DNA of 64,000 nucleotides from Pseudomonadales bacterium (lineage in GTDB: Bacteria > Pseudomonadota > Gammaproteobacteria > Pseudomonadales > Azotimanducaceae): assembly GCA_019090615.1 (NCBI GenBank), contig JAHRVQ010000058.1, forward strand, positions 1 to 64,000, in the 5' to 3' direction. The notes under the pieces were generated by a model. That model was not told where the DNA came from. It saw only the letters and a list, made by a program, of their open reading frames with translations, and made no database searches. A program made the translations under genes and the position numbers. Positions 9,801 to 16,855 of the stretch are shown here, one piece after another (positions within the stretch are counted from its first letter, which is position 1; each line of letters begins with the position of its first letter).

Positions 9801-10261
9801 ATGCCAAAATCGATGATTTTTAGCTGATTAAGATCACGATTCCAGAGTATATTTGCTGGATTGATGTCTTTATGAATAATATGCTTTTTATGTATATCAG
9901 CCAGTGTTTGACTCGCTGATATTGCCAATGGCAGAAACGTTGCTAATGCCAGCGGGCCTTTCTTCAACAGGCTGTTTAGTGATTCGCCGCCGAAATCTTC
10001 CAGAATGATAACCAGTGAATTGCCAAAAGATTCCAGGCCAAGTACCTTAACCACGCCTTTGGAGTCGATCAGATCGGTTATTTCTTTTTCGCGACGAAAA
10101 CGCGCCAGTTCAGCAGGTTTAGGGTGTTCAATATTTAGACATTTTAAAATGACAGCTTGCTGGTCAGAAATGCGCTGGCCCCGATATATCTTCGAGAAAT
10201 CTCCTTCGTGCAGTAGTTGTCCTAATGCGTAACCGTCAATTGATTCCATACAGCTTTCCAA
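3872..10261 (-). CDS. Giant signalling fusion: Ser/Thr kinase - AAA ATPase - GAF - histidine kinase - receiver
   Basis: 2129 residues. Order seen: Hanks-type kinase at 10-275 (catalytic loop HKDINPAN at 130-137, DFG at 151-153, APE-like SPEQ near 179); an NTPase module at 300-600 with Walker A GFSGIGKSSL at 332-341 and a Walker B-like LVLFIDDLQW; a long helical TPR-like middle at about 650-1450; a GAF domain near 1460-1640; a histidine kinase with H-box SIVHDLKNPIG and ATPase G-box GTGLGMAIV; and a C-terminal receiver with Asp-2041 in LVLMDIEMPEMNG. This is the architecture called trifunctional Ser/Thr kinase/ATP-binding protein/sensor histidine kinase, here with an added receiver. No transmembrane segment is evident, so it is probably cytoplasmic. 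A second in-frame ATG at codon 5 is an equally good start. Ligand and targets are unknown. It is divergent from the S41 protease gene. Confidence 0.93.
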   Translation of the reverse strand: MESCMESIDGYALGQLLHEGDFSKIYRGQRISDQQAVILKCLNIEHPKPAELARFRREKEITDLIDSKGVVKVLGLESFGNSLVIILEDFGGESLNSLLKKGPLALATFLPLAISASQTLADIHKKHIIHKDINPANILWNRDLNQLKIIDFGISTRLSREVAAIQNANVLEGTLAYISPEQTGRLNRSIDYRTDFYSLGATFYELLTGLKPFESDDAMELVHSHIAQEAKLVDACNPAIPHVVAMIINKLLAKKAEDRYQSAYGLAEDLKKCLAGLSGAGSIEEFVLGTADYSDQLSIPQVLYGRDAEISVLLDAFDRASDGSIEFLAVAGFSGIGKSSLINEIHKPIVARRGYFIGGKFDQLNKNLPYSAIIQALQDFARQILTTPADELALWKQRMLDAVGEQGQIIIDVVPEIEWIIGPQPVVPDMAGSEAKNRFISIFQSFIQAIAQKEHPLVLFIDDLQWVDAASLALIRLIRFNPQQKYLLLIGAYRDNEVQAGHPLIELLDEFNEAGYKVDSLLLGPLTEQYVNVLVSDALHCDLTQAADLARLIFGKTKGNPFFVNQFLSMLHQEALIQYNQDKAQWHWQIDVIEKKQMTENVVDLLTYKIKLMPAESQKVLSVAAAIGNQFEIKTLAAAYGQNQRQTMQDLWPFVEAELLVPLNNAYADLLQEDAPLAQHDVPDDNDAQPEQDLTTSKIARFAFQHDRVQQAAYSLIPDHEQTNMHYVIGMSLLKDITATQLIEPNEDSLHEKTPGDDHEPVESQKPAQQQGLDAKVFNVVNQLNPAMSLLADQSQRRLLCMLNLRAGLQAKKSTAYPEAYGYFKAGISLLPDDGWSKHYALTFALYINATEVSLMTADYDGLEVYSSVVIEHGINLLDRMRAYEPVIDACLFKGDLVRAIKLSILVSGQLGIKFPKKPTRLHAIAGLIKARHQISKFTNDEILSLPLMTDPGSLIAMRILNKSGSAAITVSPDFLLLCIFKRVELSLKLGYAPETIAAFGGYACVLCIFNRIDEANKLADLLLIMLEKSSDGSYLARNAAVHAIVRSWKLPYKELTKPLKKGYFSGVESGDWEFSVLCMEIGFWCNFFSGNQLGNIQADYKKYYDGIEMLGQKNRFLTFRMFRQFHHNLSLESSKPFNLAGDFYDESTLLESHISLQQDQYLSQYYILKMIGCYLMSEYELAMQHSIKAIEYVSSQKSLPLFSQCYFYQALANISLVLQGHTNQPASYIKTTRKKLKTITIWAKYSAANQLNKKYLLEALLAQSQHKNIEAENLFNKSITAAKKYQLVHEEALAYQLFSEFQLSMQRPKYAKVLMQESHYLFDCWGAQRKCWQLQAKHPEWQLGNPNTTLSDKLFVPVNGTIQGTAGTNQGLRNSVNERSLTRTIHSTLTQSAASNTNDSLDLYSVVKASQAVSGELILSSLLEKMMALVLENAGAQKGILIKCEADKLFVEATATLEETKLYLTEKIALAQFDQASDTVINFVARSREVTIIANTALDSPFAKDTYIKQNQIKSVLCYPLINQQSLTGILYLENNLVEGAFTPDRVKVLEMLASQLAAAIDNAHLYSRLETQSEQISHLLEATKDMSSAKDPFEAVSIAISHILAIAPMIEMERAQFYIHQKNAQSFTGYCIWEDGEPIENAVGYSIDNNQTEILYKLSSINLDNCTVSIPVASETELFAVLQIEMYQPIEDASSLPDDLIVGIIRSLGLAMENLEGEAKSRLSNLGGMAASIVHDLKNPIGVIQGYATLADENAIEPTLRSEYLGIISKEASRMSDMAHEVLEYSRGEMTLTIKKITSAAFIKDLKITLDPIFDKANITFSCEDRFKGDLYLDVDRIHRVLLNLASNAIDALVNLERQGDQDTFSIIVACHDQKIHISLADNANGIPESIRATLFEPFVTSGKANGTGLGMAIVKKIINAHKGDIDFITEQAIGTTFSIKMPMNLGDALPAEENIIKPSKATLEDQATTQNSAVDPQTNAATDKQQVHILLTEDNIMNQKMIGTFLKKLGFADVDIADNGKQAIVAMSEKHYDLVLMDIEMPEMNGLEATESIRDIESSVLDHQVSIIAMTGHSDQEAINRCMQAGMNDFISKPIKIDHLSQIIDKGLIASYNHDMGDDFAQANKL

Positions 10262-10678
10262 TCAATAAAAATCCGAGCCCTCGCGGGTCAGCCTGGCAAG
10301 ACTTGTTATTTAGTATAAAAGTAATTTTAGAAACCACCGGCAATTCGTCCCAGAAACCCAAAATAATTATAGTCTCCAAGGTGCTTTGCAGGCCGAAGTC
10401 TGACTTTGAATATGGCATTAAGCTGGGTATAGAACTAATGGTGATATGATTCATGATTATCGTAGTTGAAGGCTTGTAAAAGCATAATTGCGCAGTGGCA
10501 AGGGTTGGTGTTTATATACACGCTCAGGCGTATATAACGCCGTTAATATCTGTGGTAGGTCTGCAAAACAGGTAAGATAGACGATTAAATTCATTGAGCT
10601 GCCTGCTTATATGCTTGAACTGCCACCTGTTGATTCGGTCGACAATTCTGCCTTCTTATTCGATATCCAGAATAACTT
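10262..10678. other. divergent intergenic region between kinase and S41 protease
   Basis: This 417-base gap separates two divergently transcribed genes and should hold both promoters. No gene is credible in it: the overlapping small frames on both strands have no recognisable sequence. The only structured element seen is the imperfect palindrome at 10512-10537. Confidence 0.5.
10512..10537. promoter_or_regulatory. AT-rich inverted repeat, possible operator
   Basis: TTATATAC, then a short centre, then GCGTATATAA. The arms pair over about 10 positions apart from a 2-base bulge in the left arm (TTATATAC-AC-GC against GCGTATATAA). It lies about 140 bases before the S41 protease start and 250 bases before the kinase start. 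Symmetry and position fit a dimeric regulator site, but no known consensus is matched. Confidence 0.3.
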
Positions 10679-12169
10679 ATGAAGCCAAGGCCAGGCTGGG
10701 GTAGCGGTATTCGTAACTCTGTATGTAGAATCATAGTGATAATTATGCTAGCTGGAATCGCTGCGAGTAGTGCTGCGCAGGAGGCCCAGCTTGTTAGCTG
10801 TGTCGATCGAGATCTGGCAGATATTGGGTTGTTATCTAGTTCCGGTAAATATAAAAAACAGTACCAGGCGGTTACCAAGTTATTCTTAAAATTTGACCTT
10901 GTGGCGAAAAATGATGCCGATATATTGCTGGCATTTTCTCAATGCTGGGATCAATTTGATAGTGGTCAATTAGCTAATGGTCAAACCGTTAGTGGTCAAG
11001 TTTCGGATCAAAAAATATCTGGGCCGCTAACAGACGTACATTGGCAATCTGGCGAGTTGGCTTTTGTCTCAACTAAGGCTCGGCTGGTGCTGAAGGCTGG
11101 CGCCACAAAAAGTTTGGCTGGCCGTGCCGCAAAGATATTGCGCCAGCTTAAGCTGGGCCCTGCAGATAAACAATTTATACAGCTTTACTGGTATCTCTGG
11201 ACGGAGTCATTGTTGGCAGCAACAGCTGAGAAATACAATTACTATGTATATTCTGACCAACTGGAAGAGAGTGCACTAATGTTCACTGGGCGCAGTTTTG
11301 CGGTCGGATTTAAACCTAAGATTATATCTGACGCTATTTATGTTGATGAAATATACGATGACAAACTAGTATTTAATGGGCTTCGGTCGGGTATGAAGAT
11401 CAATGAAATTGATAGTCGTGATCTAAAGCCGACAAGTAACAGTTCCTGGTGGTTGCAACATCGGCCGTTCGAATATACGCTGCGGACGGTTGCTGCCGGC
11501 AGTGAAATACTCATCAAGGGAGAAAGTATTCCAAGGCTTGTAAAGAGCCTTAATGCGCAAATATGGCAGCAAATTGCCTATATTCGATTAAATTACTTTA
11601 GCCACCGCACTGGGGTTGAATTAGCCCGATTTATGCGTCAGATTGACGATAATGTAAAGGGGGCGGTGGTCGATTTACGTTTTAATGGCGGCGGAGCAGT
11701 GAGCCCTGATGTGGTTGATTATTTTTTAAAGCCTGCAGATTTAGTTCTGGTTCATCAACCTAAAGGCGCCGAAATTCAGCGTTTATATGGTACCTTGGCC
11801 TACACTGGGTTGCCTTTGGTCATATTGCAAAATAGATTTAGTGCGTCTATGGCTGAAGTTTTTTCAGCCATGCTGCGAGATAAGGATCATATTCATCTCA
11901 TCGGCGAAGCCTCACTGGGTAAGGCAGTCGGACAAACCGGCTATGAAATTAATGAAGGAATAGCATTTTTAGTGGAATCTCGATATTTCTATCCTGATGC
12001 GGTGCATAGTTGGGATGCCATTGGTGTGCTGCCAGAAATATCCATTATGTCTTCAGAAGATGATAATCGGTTGTTGGTTGACAGGTTATTTGCTGATGAA
12101 ATCAATCTGGACGATCTGGTTCATCTGGACCTGGGATTTCAACAGGCAGTTGAAACACTTAAGGAATAA
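10679..12169 (+). CDS. S41-family (C-terminal processing/tail-specific type) peptidase, secreted
   Basis: 496 residues. The N-terminus has basic residues followed by a hydrophobic stretch (CRIIVIIMLAGIAASSAAQ) ending in an AxA-like site, so a Sec signal peptide and periplasmic location are likely. The C-terminal third carries the S41 core: GAVVDLRFNGGGAVSPD (substrate-binding strand and Gly-rich loop), SASMAEVFSAML with Ser-390, and GEASLGKAVGQ with Lys-415. The 25-residue Ser-Lys spacing is that of the CtpA dyad. A PDZ domain is not clearly recognisable between. Residues around 98-120 contain a small GQ-rich repeat (SGQLANGQTVSGQV). It is followed after 2 bases by a TPR protein gene, so the two probably act together on envelope proteins. 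No substrate can be named. Confidence 0.85.
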   Translation: MKPRPGWGSGIRNSVCRIIVIIMLAGIAASSAAQEAQLVSCVDRDLADIGLLSSSGKYKKQYQAVTKLFLKFDLVAKNDADILLAFSQCWDQFDSGQLANGQTVSGQVSDQKISGPLTDVHWQSGELAFVSTKARLVLKAGATKSLAGRAAKILRQLKLGPADKQFIQLYWYLWTESLLAATAEKYNYYVYSDQLEESALMFTGRSFAVGFKPKIISDAIYVDEIYDDKLVFNGLRSGMKINEIDSRDLKPTSNSSWWLQHRPFEYTLRTVAAGSEILIKGESIPRLVKSLNAQIWQQIAYIRLNYFSHRTGVELARFMRQIDDNVKGAVVDLRFNGGGAVSPDVVDYFLKPADLVLVHQPKGAEIQRLYGTLAYTGLPLVILQNRFSASMAEVFSAMLRDKDHIHLIGEASLGKAVGQTGYEINEGIAFLVESRYFYPDAVHSWDAIGVLPEISIMSSEDDNRLLVDRLFADEINLDDLVHLDLGFQQAVETLKE

Positions 12170-12171
12170 CC

Positions 12172-13266
12172 ATGCTGGCCAGATTATTATTAATCGTTAT
12201 CGGTTTTTTTCTACCTTGCATTGCGTTGCAGGCGGCCTTACAACTACCCAATAGTGAAAAAATCCAGGCCGAAATGGATCTGTTGGTGGATACTTCCGTA
12301 TTGCCGGCGCAGAAACTGCTCAACAAGGCCGATAAGGCAGTCCGCCGCGGGGTCAAATCCCATGATAAGGGTAAGTATCTAAAAGCGATTTCCTATTTTG
12401 ATAAAGCCATTGACTTAAGCCCGCTTAATAGTATTGCCTACTACGAAAAAGCAAATTCTCAGGCGGCGTTAAACCAGTTAGCTGAAGCGTACAGTAATGT
12501 TGTCCGCGCTTTGGTTTTAGCCCCGGGCATGGAAGCTGCGCATGTTATGAAGGCCAGTTTGTTAGACGATTCAGGTGATGCCGGCGGCGCTATTATCGCC
12601 TGGGATAAATTATTGCTGATTCATCCCGAGAGTTTTATGGCCTGGCTGAACAAAGGCATTACTCACCTGAAAATTAAAGACTACCGGGTGGCAGAAAATG
12701 CTTTCAGGCAAGCCACAAGGCTTGAAGCCGAGCACCCCTCGCCGTATTACTTTTTATTTGTCAGTAGTGCGATGCAGGATTTCCATTACGATGAAATAAA
12801 ATATATCGGTCAATATCTTGAGGTTGCAGGGCAGGACTCGCGGCGATCGATTGTTGAGCAGCGGCATAAGGAATTGACAGCCAACACGGTCTATGTGAAC
12901 CCAAAGGCGGAATATCCTGAACTCGAAATGCTAAAACAGACCTTACGAATGATTTGGTTTACCACCTTACATCGAGAAACCTATCCCGATGAACGCGGCT
13001 ATAAACGCAGTTTGAAGGAAGAGTGTTATGTGGCTGAGAAACTGATTAGTTTCTGGATCTTACATCGGCAGGACCTGGGTGATATTGAGTATCTGGCAGA
13101 GCTAAAAGCCATGCAGGACAATAATTACCTTGAGGCGTACTTTTATTTGCAATTGGTTGATGTGATCGGTGATGTGGACCTGGCCTGGGGACAGGAAAAC
13201 CAGGCTTTGATTACTGCGTTTGAAGCCTGGAATAACATACGGCAGCAGCATACTGCTGACAACTAA
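12172..13266 (+). CDS. Periplasmic TPR-repeat protein
   Basis: 364 residues with a clear signal peptide (MLARLLLIVIGFFLPCIALQA). Residues 55-190 contain about four consecutive TPR units, with the pattern G-K-Y-x-x-A-I-x-x-F-x-x-A (KGKYLKAISYFDKAIDLSP and AEAYSNVVRALVLAPG are successive units). The rest is helical with no motif I recognise. The start lies 2 bases after the stop of the S41 peptidase gene, so the two are almost certainly one transcript. A TPR partner for a tail-specific protease has precedent (the NlpI-Prc pair of Escherichia coli), which makes an adaptor role a reasonable inference. Confidence 0.85.
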   Translation: MLARLLLIVIGFFLPCIALQAALQLPNSEKIQAEMDLLVDTSVLPAQKLLNKADKAVRRGVKSHDKGKYLKAISYFDKAIDLSPLNSIAYYEKANSQAALNQLAEAYSNVVRALVLAPGMEAAHVMKASLLDDSGDAGGAIIAWDKLLLIHPESFMAWLNKGITHLKIKDYRVAENAFRQATRLEAEHPSPYYFLFVSSAMQDFHYDEIKYIGQYLEVAGQDSRRSIVEQRHKELTANTVYVNPKAEYPELEMLKQTLRMIWFTTLHRETYPDERGYKRSLKEECYVAEKLISFWILHRQDLGDIEYLAELKAMQDNNYLEAYFYLQLVDVIGDVDLAWGQENQALITAFEAWNNIRQQHTADN

Positions 13267-13375
13267 TCAGCGTCCGTTAAGGGCAACAATAGAGAGTGAT
13301 ATTCTAGCGTCAGTTGAGTTAACTCCTGATACCTAATGTTGCCAAGTGATGTTGGTAAGTAAGGTTAGCAAGGGT

Positions 13376-13409
13376 GCCCCAAAATGCGCCATAGCACGCA
13401 ATTTGGGGC
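13376..13409. terminator. hairpin between convergent genes
   Basis: GCCCCAAAATGCG pairs with CGCAATTTGGGGC around an 8-base loop, a 13-bp stem with one mismatch. It lies between the stop of the TPR gene (plus strand) and the stop of the thiolase gene (minus strand), the expected place for a shared bidirectional terminator. No strong T-run follows on either side. Confidence 0.6.
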
Positions 13410-13419
13410 TACTTGATAG

Positions 13420-14628
13420 CTAGTCGTCGGCAACTAGCACAAGTGTGCCTGTGGTCGACAAGGTGCCGCCAGTGCCGTTCACGATGCAGGTTTTTGCGCT
13501 GGTTTGTTTGCCTTTATCGCCGTTAATACCATCTTCAGCGGTACCAGAGAGTTGTCTATAGGCTTCAATCAACAAGGGCATGCCATACATGCCGCTGTGA
13601 TTAAAGGATAAACCGCCGCCATTGGTATTAATTGGGAATGATCCGCCCGGTGCTGCGCGGCCATCCTTCCATAACATATGGCCTTCACCTTTGGGTGCCA
13701 GGCCTAACATTTCTGCGGTGATGGCCGCAGTAATGGTGAATGAATCATATAGCAGTGCCATTTCCATGTCGGCCGGACCCATACCTGCCATGGTATAGGC
13801 TGCTTCTGCAGAGCGTGCAGCAGAAGTAGCAGTGAAATCATCCATTTCTAACATGTTGGAATGCCCCATGCTTTCACCTGCACCGGCAATCCAGACCGGT
13901 TTAGTTTTTAGCCTTGCTGCAACTTTAGGGCTTGCCACAATGACAGCGCCGCCGTGGTCGGCCACCATACAACAATGCAGAATGGTTAATGGCCAGGCGA
14001 TCAAACGGGAATCTTCGACCTGCTCTACTGTGATAGGCCCGCCAAATGGGTGTTTTTCTTTTGAATACATGGCCGCACGGGGATTAAGTGTGGCCCAGTC
14101 GCGGGTTACTTTTGCGATATGTGCGTAGTCTTCTCGGGTAGTGCCGTAGCGATGCATATGGCGCACCATTGCATGGGCATAATTCGACGGTGCACCGCCA
14201 AGACCGTAAGCCTTGGTCATCTCCAGTGAAGGCGATGATGGGCCACCGGTACTATAATTACCGGCACCACGGCCACCAATTTTATTGGCAGAAAAGCCAT
14301 TTTCGCCATGAGTAACTAAAGCGATATCAATAATGCCGGAGTGAATAGCGGCCATGGCATGATGAACATGCATTTCAAATGAACAACCACCAACGGCTGT
14401 GGTATCGATATATTTGGGTTTTAAATCCAGATGTTCACAGATTTCTGAAGACCAACCGGTTGAGAACACCCCTTCGATAGCTGAGATGGGTATACCAGTC
14501 TGCTCACAGACATTGGATATGGCTTCTATATGAAGTTGTAATGAGGTTTTTGGCTGTTTGAGAAAGCCAATTTCATCTGCTTCTGCGGCGCCAACGATGG
14601 CGGCGGACTTAAATAATTTTCCTGGCAT
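13420..14628 (-). CDS. Thiolase-family protein (acetyl-CoA acetyltransferase / SCP-x type)
   Basis: 402 residues with the thiolase fold. The nucleophile region is VGGCSFEMHVHHAMAAI, with Cys in the 'GGCS' context of non-decarboxylating condensing enzymes of the lipid-transfer group. C-terminal GGGLSFNHSGMYG replaces the usual NxHGGAIALGHP, and the final block is CIVNGTGGTLSTTGTLVL. This matches SCP-x-like thiolases, which are often fused to or paired with a DUF35 protein. The DUF35 gene lies immediately upstream with a 3-base gap, so the two are expected to form a complex. Such pairs are known in side-chain degradation of steroids and other branched acyl-CoAs. That pathway is an inference here. 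Confidence 0.88.
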   Translation of the reverse strand: MPGKLFKSAAIVGAAEADEIGFLKQPKTSLQLHIEAISNVCEQTGIPISAIEGVFSTGWSSEICEHLDLKPKYIDTTAVGGCSFEMHVHHAMAAIHSGIIDIALVTHGENGFSANKIGGRGAGNYSTGGPSSPSLEMTKAYGLGGAPSNYAHAMVRHMHRYGTTREDYAHIAKVTRDWATLNPRAAMYSKEKHPFGGPITVEQVEDSRLIAWPLTILHCCMVADHGGAVIVASPKVAARLKTKPVWIAGAGESMGHSNMLEMDDFTATSAARSAEAAYTMAGMGPADMEMALLYDSFTITAAITAEMLGLAPKGEGHMLWKDGRAAPGGSFPINTNGGGLSFNHSGMYGMPLLIEAYRQLSGTAEDGINGDKGKQTSAKTCIVNGTGGTLSTTGTLVLVADD

Positions 14629-14631
14629 AGT

Positions 14632-15048
14632 CTACTCCTCTATTACACGCCAGAACGGGATAAATGTATCCTCGTTGGCTTCTTCGAATTCTACTTTTAC
14701 TTTCGCCCCAATCTTGATTTCTTCTGGCTTTAAAGGGTCAACACCCTTTAGAACAGTTAGCATCCGGTCACCTTCATTCAGGTCAATATAGGCCGTCACA
14801 TAAGGGGTTTCTTTCTGCCAGGGGCCAAATGCCAAATGCTGCACCGCATAGGTATGAATTCTGCCTTCGCCACTGCCTTCAATCCATTCGAGATTCTTGG
14901 AATGGCAATGGGGACAAATCAACCTTGGATACCAATGTACCCGGTTGCAGTCCTCACATCTGGGCAGCATAAGTTTGCCCTCTTTGGTACCCGCCCAGAA
15001 GGGTTGGGTGTGAATTCCTTGCGAAGGAATCGGTTTGTCATAAGCCAT
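14632..15048 (-). CDS. DUF35 zinc-ribbon / OB-fold acyl-CoA-associated protein
   Basis: 138 residues, the usual size for DUF35 proteins. The N-terminal rubredoxin-like zinc ribbon is seen as CEDC at about 31-34 and CPHC at about 46-49. It is followed by an OB fold (GRIHTYAVQHLAFGPW, then PYVTAYIDL and KVKVEFEE). It lies directly upstream of the thiolase gene on the same strand with 3 bases between. Partners of this kind bind the acyl-CoA end of thiolases, hydratases or aldolases and are needed for their activity. Cytoplasmic. Confidence 0.9.
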   Translation of the reverse strand: MAYDKPIPSQGIHTQPFWAGTKEGKLMLPRCEDCNRVHWYPRLICPHCHSKNLEWIEGSGEGRIHTYAVQHLAFGPWQKETPYVTAYIDLNEGDRMLTVLKGVDPLKPEEIKIGAKVKVEFEEANEDTFIPFWRVIEE

Positions 15049-15382
15049 TAATCAATCCTGAGTTTTTGTTGATGATACGAAAACATATTTATTGTACCTG
15101 ATGCAAACTCAACCGCTCAACTCAAGGCTTAACTCAAGCCAATTACTTGAGGCCTTCAACCCAATGCCACACCGGCGGTTAATTCAAGTCGCCAACGTAT
15201 GCACTTAAACCAACCGCCTAAAAGTGCCCAGGGCAGTGGTAAGCCTGGTATCTGGAGATCTGGTGAAAGGTATTCAATTGATTGGCGCTTGAAATCAAAA
15301 TATAAGCCAGAGCTGTTTGGTAATCAGCCCTGGCTTATGCGAGTTGCAGGGTTTGCCTGTTGTAATAGGCTCGCGTAATGGG
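15049..15382. other. intergenic region, DUF35 to flavin oxidoreductase
   Basis: 334 bases without a gene. It contains a loose repeat of AACTCAAG-like words between about 15105 and 15145 and a strong hairpin at 15302-15337. The promoter for the DUF35-thiolase pair should lie near 15060-15120, but no convincing -35/-10 pair was identified. Confidence 0.4.
15302..15337 (-). terminator. probable terminator of the flavin oxidoreductase gene
   Basis: ATAAGCCAGAGC pairs with GCCCTGGCTTAT, a 12-bp stem with one G-T type mismatch and a 12-base loop. Read on the minus strand it starts about 45 bases after the oxidoreductase stop and is followed by a T-rich run (TATATTTTGATTT), as expected of an intrinsic terminator. 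Confidence 0.65.
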
Positions 15383-16639
15383 CTAGCCAGCTGGTTGTGG
15401 CCGTGAAGCATGCACAATGTCGATTTCTTCATCTTTCAGCGGTGGCCGTGTTTTACGTCGGGCCAGCGCTGCTTCGATATAAGGCGCAAGTTCCTCAGCT
15501 TTCCTGGCTTCTCTTTCATCTCGGCCCTCAGCAAATTCGTGATATACCTCACGGTTGAATTTTTCAAGACTTTCACAAATATGCTCGTGCTGGTTTTTGC
15601 CGCCCTGCTGCAGCAGTATTACCTGATCCACTCCGGCATCGGTAAAGCTTTGCATATGTTGACGAAATTCAGCGGATGTGCCAATCCCGGGTGAGCGCGC
15701 CATGCTTCGGTCGGGATTAACCTGGCCGCCGCCATAAGCGGTATCAACCACATCTTTGCCTGCTTCTCGTTCGGCTTTGCGGGCCATAAACTTTTCCCAT
15801 AACTGGCTACGGCCCGGTAGTACATCGTCAGTAACAAGGGCACCAACTGCATATTCAAAAAACCGGAAACCATCTTCGCCTCTGCGGGCGGCTTCTTCAT
15901 GATCATCGTGTAGTGAAAATGCAGACACCATGGCAATGTTGGCATTGACTGTATGTCCAAGGGGGACACATTCTTCAGAGCGAATAATGTCATAATAGAT
16001 TGAGGCCCAGGCTTTGGCTTCTTCCGGGTCAAGAAAACTAAAGGCCAGTACCCCGAGGCCATTTCGAGCCGCCTCTTTGATGGTGTCGCGGTTTGTACAG
16101 GCCATCCACATGGGTGGATGGGGTTTTTGAATCGGTTTTGGTAATACGTTGCGGCAGGGTAACGACCAGTCTTCACCTTTAAAACCTGGGTAAGGTTCCA
16201 TGACCATCATGTCGGAAATTTCTCGGGCAGCCTCCAGCGCCATGGCCCGTTTACGTCTCGCCGGGATACCAAAGCCTGCTAATTCCAGCCGGGTTGCACC
16301 TTCACCAATACCAAACTGGGCCCGACCATGAGATATCAGGTCTAACATGGCGACTGATTCAGCGGTCCTAGCTGGGTGATTATAATTTGGAATCACCTGA
16401 CGAATACCAAAACCAATTTTTATCCGTTCGGTTTTTGCGGCGATAGCAGAGAGGAATATATCGCTGGCAGAACAATGTGAATATTCTTCCAAAAAATGAT
16501 GTTCGACCGACCAGGCATAGTCGATACCGAGTTTATCGCCTAATACACATTGTTCAATGGCATTGTCCACCAGGCGTTGTTCGCTGCCCTCATCCCAGGG
16601 TTTAGGCAGTTGTAATTCGTACAGCATTCCAAAGCGCAT
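15383..16639 (-). CDS. Luciferase-like (LLM class) flavin-dependent monooxygenase
   Basis: 418 residues. The start MRFGMLYELQLPKPW, then SAIAAKTERIKIGFGIRQV and SHGRAQFGIGEGATRLE, are typical of the bacterial-luciferase TIM barrel. They are followed by KPIQKPHPPMWMACTNRDTI, the conserved strand before the flavin phosphate site. Such enzymes use reduced FMN or F420 supplied by a reductase and insert oxygen into aldehydes, ketones, alkanes or thioether compounds. No cofactor choice can be made here. It is monocistronic, with a hairpin terminator downstream. Given the adjacent acyl-CoA genes, a role in oxidising a carbon source is plausible. Confidence 0.88.
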   Translation of the reverse strand: MRFGMLYELQLPKPWDEGSEQRLVDNAIEQCVLGDKLGIDYAWSVEHHFLEEYSHCSASDIFLSAIAAKTERIKIGFGIRQVIPNYNHPARTAESVAMLDLISHGRAQFGIGEGATRLELAGFGIPARRKRAMALEAAREISDMMVMEPYPGFKGEDWSLPCRNVLPKPIQKPHPPMWMACTNRDTIKEAARNGLGVLAFSFLDPEEAKAWASIYYDIIRSEECVPLGHTVNANIAMVSAFSLHDDHEEAARRGEDGFRFFEYAVGALVTDDVLPGRSQLWEKFMARKAEREAGKDVVDTAYGGGQVNPDRSMARSPGIGTSAEFRQHMQSFTDAGVDQVILLQQGGKNQHEHICESLEKFNREVYHEFAEGRDEREARKAEELAPYIEAALARRKTRPPLKDEEIDIVHASRPQPAG

Positions 16640-16838
16640 ATCGTATCTCCTATCTGCTAATTAGTTGGTTCTGATCATACGCTGTTTGATGCAGAAGGCT
16701 AATCGGATCAATAAGGCTGATGCCTGGACGGCGTACGGGTATGCCTGACATGAGTTTTATGCCGCGGCGCATCTTGCACTCATGCTGGCGTAGCATGATC
16801 TAGTTGAGGGGTTGTGGCCCTTTGGCTAAAGTGCCTGT

Positions 16839-16855
16839 CCCAGTTAGAAACTGGG
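16839..16855. terminator. short hairpin at the end of the CsgG-like gene
   Basis: CCCAGTT-AGA-AACTGGG is a perfect 7-bp stem with a 3-base loop spanning the stop codon of the minus-strand gene. It lacks a T-run, so termination is uncertain. A role in mRNA 3' stability is equally possible. Confidence 0.35.
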
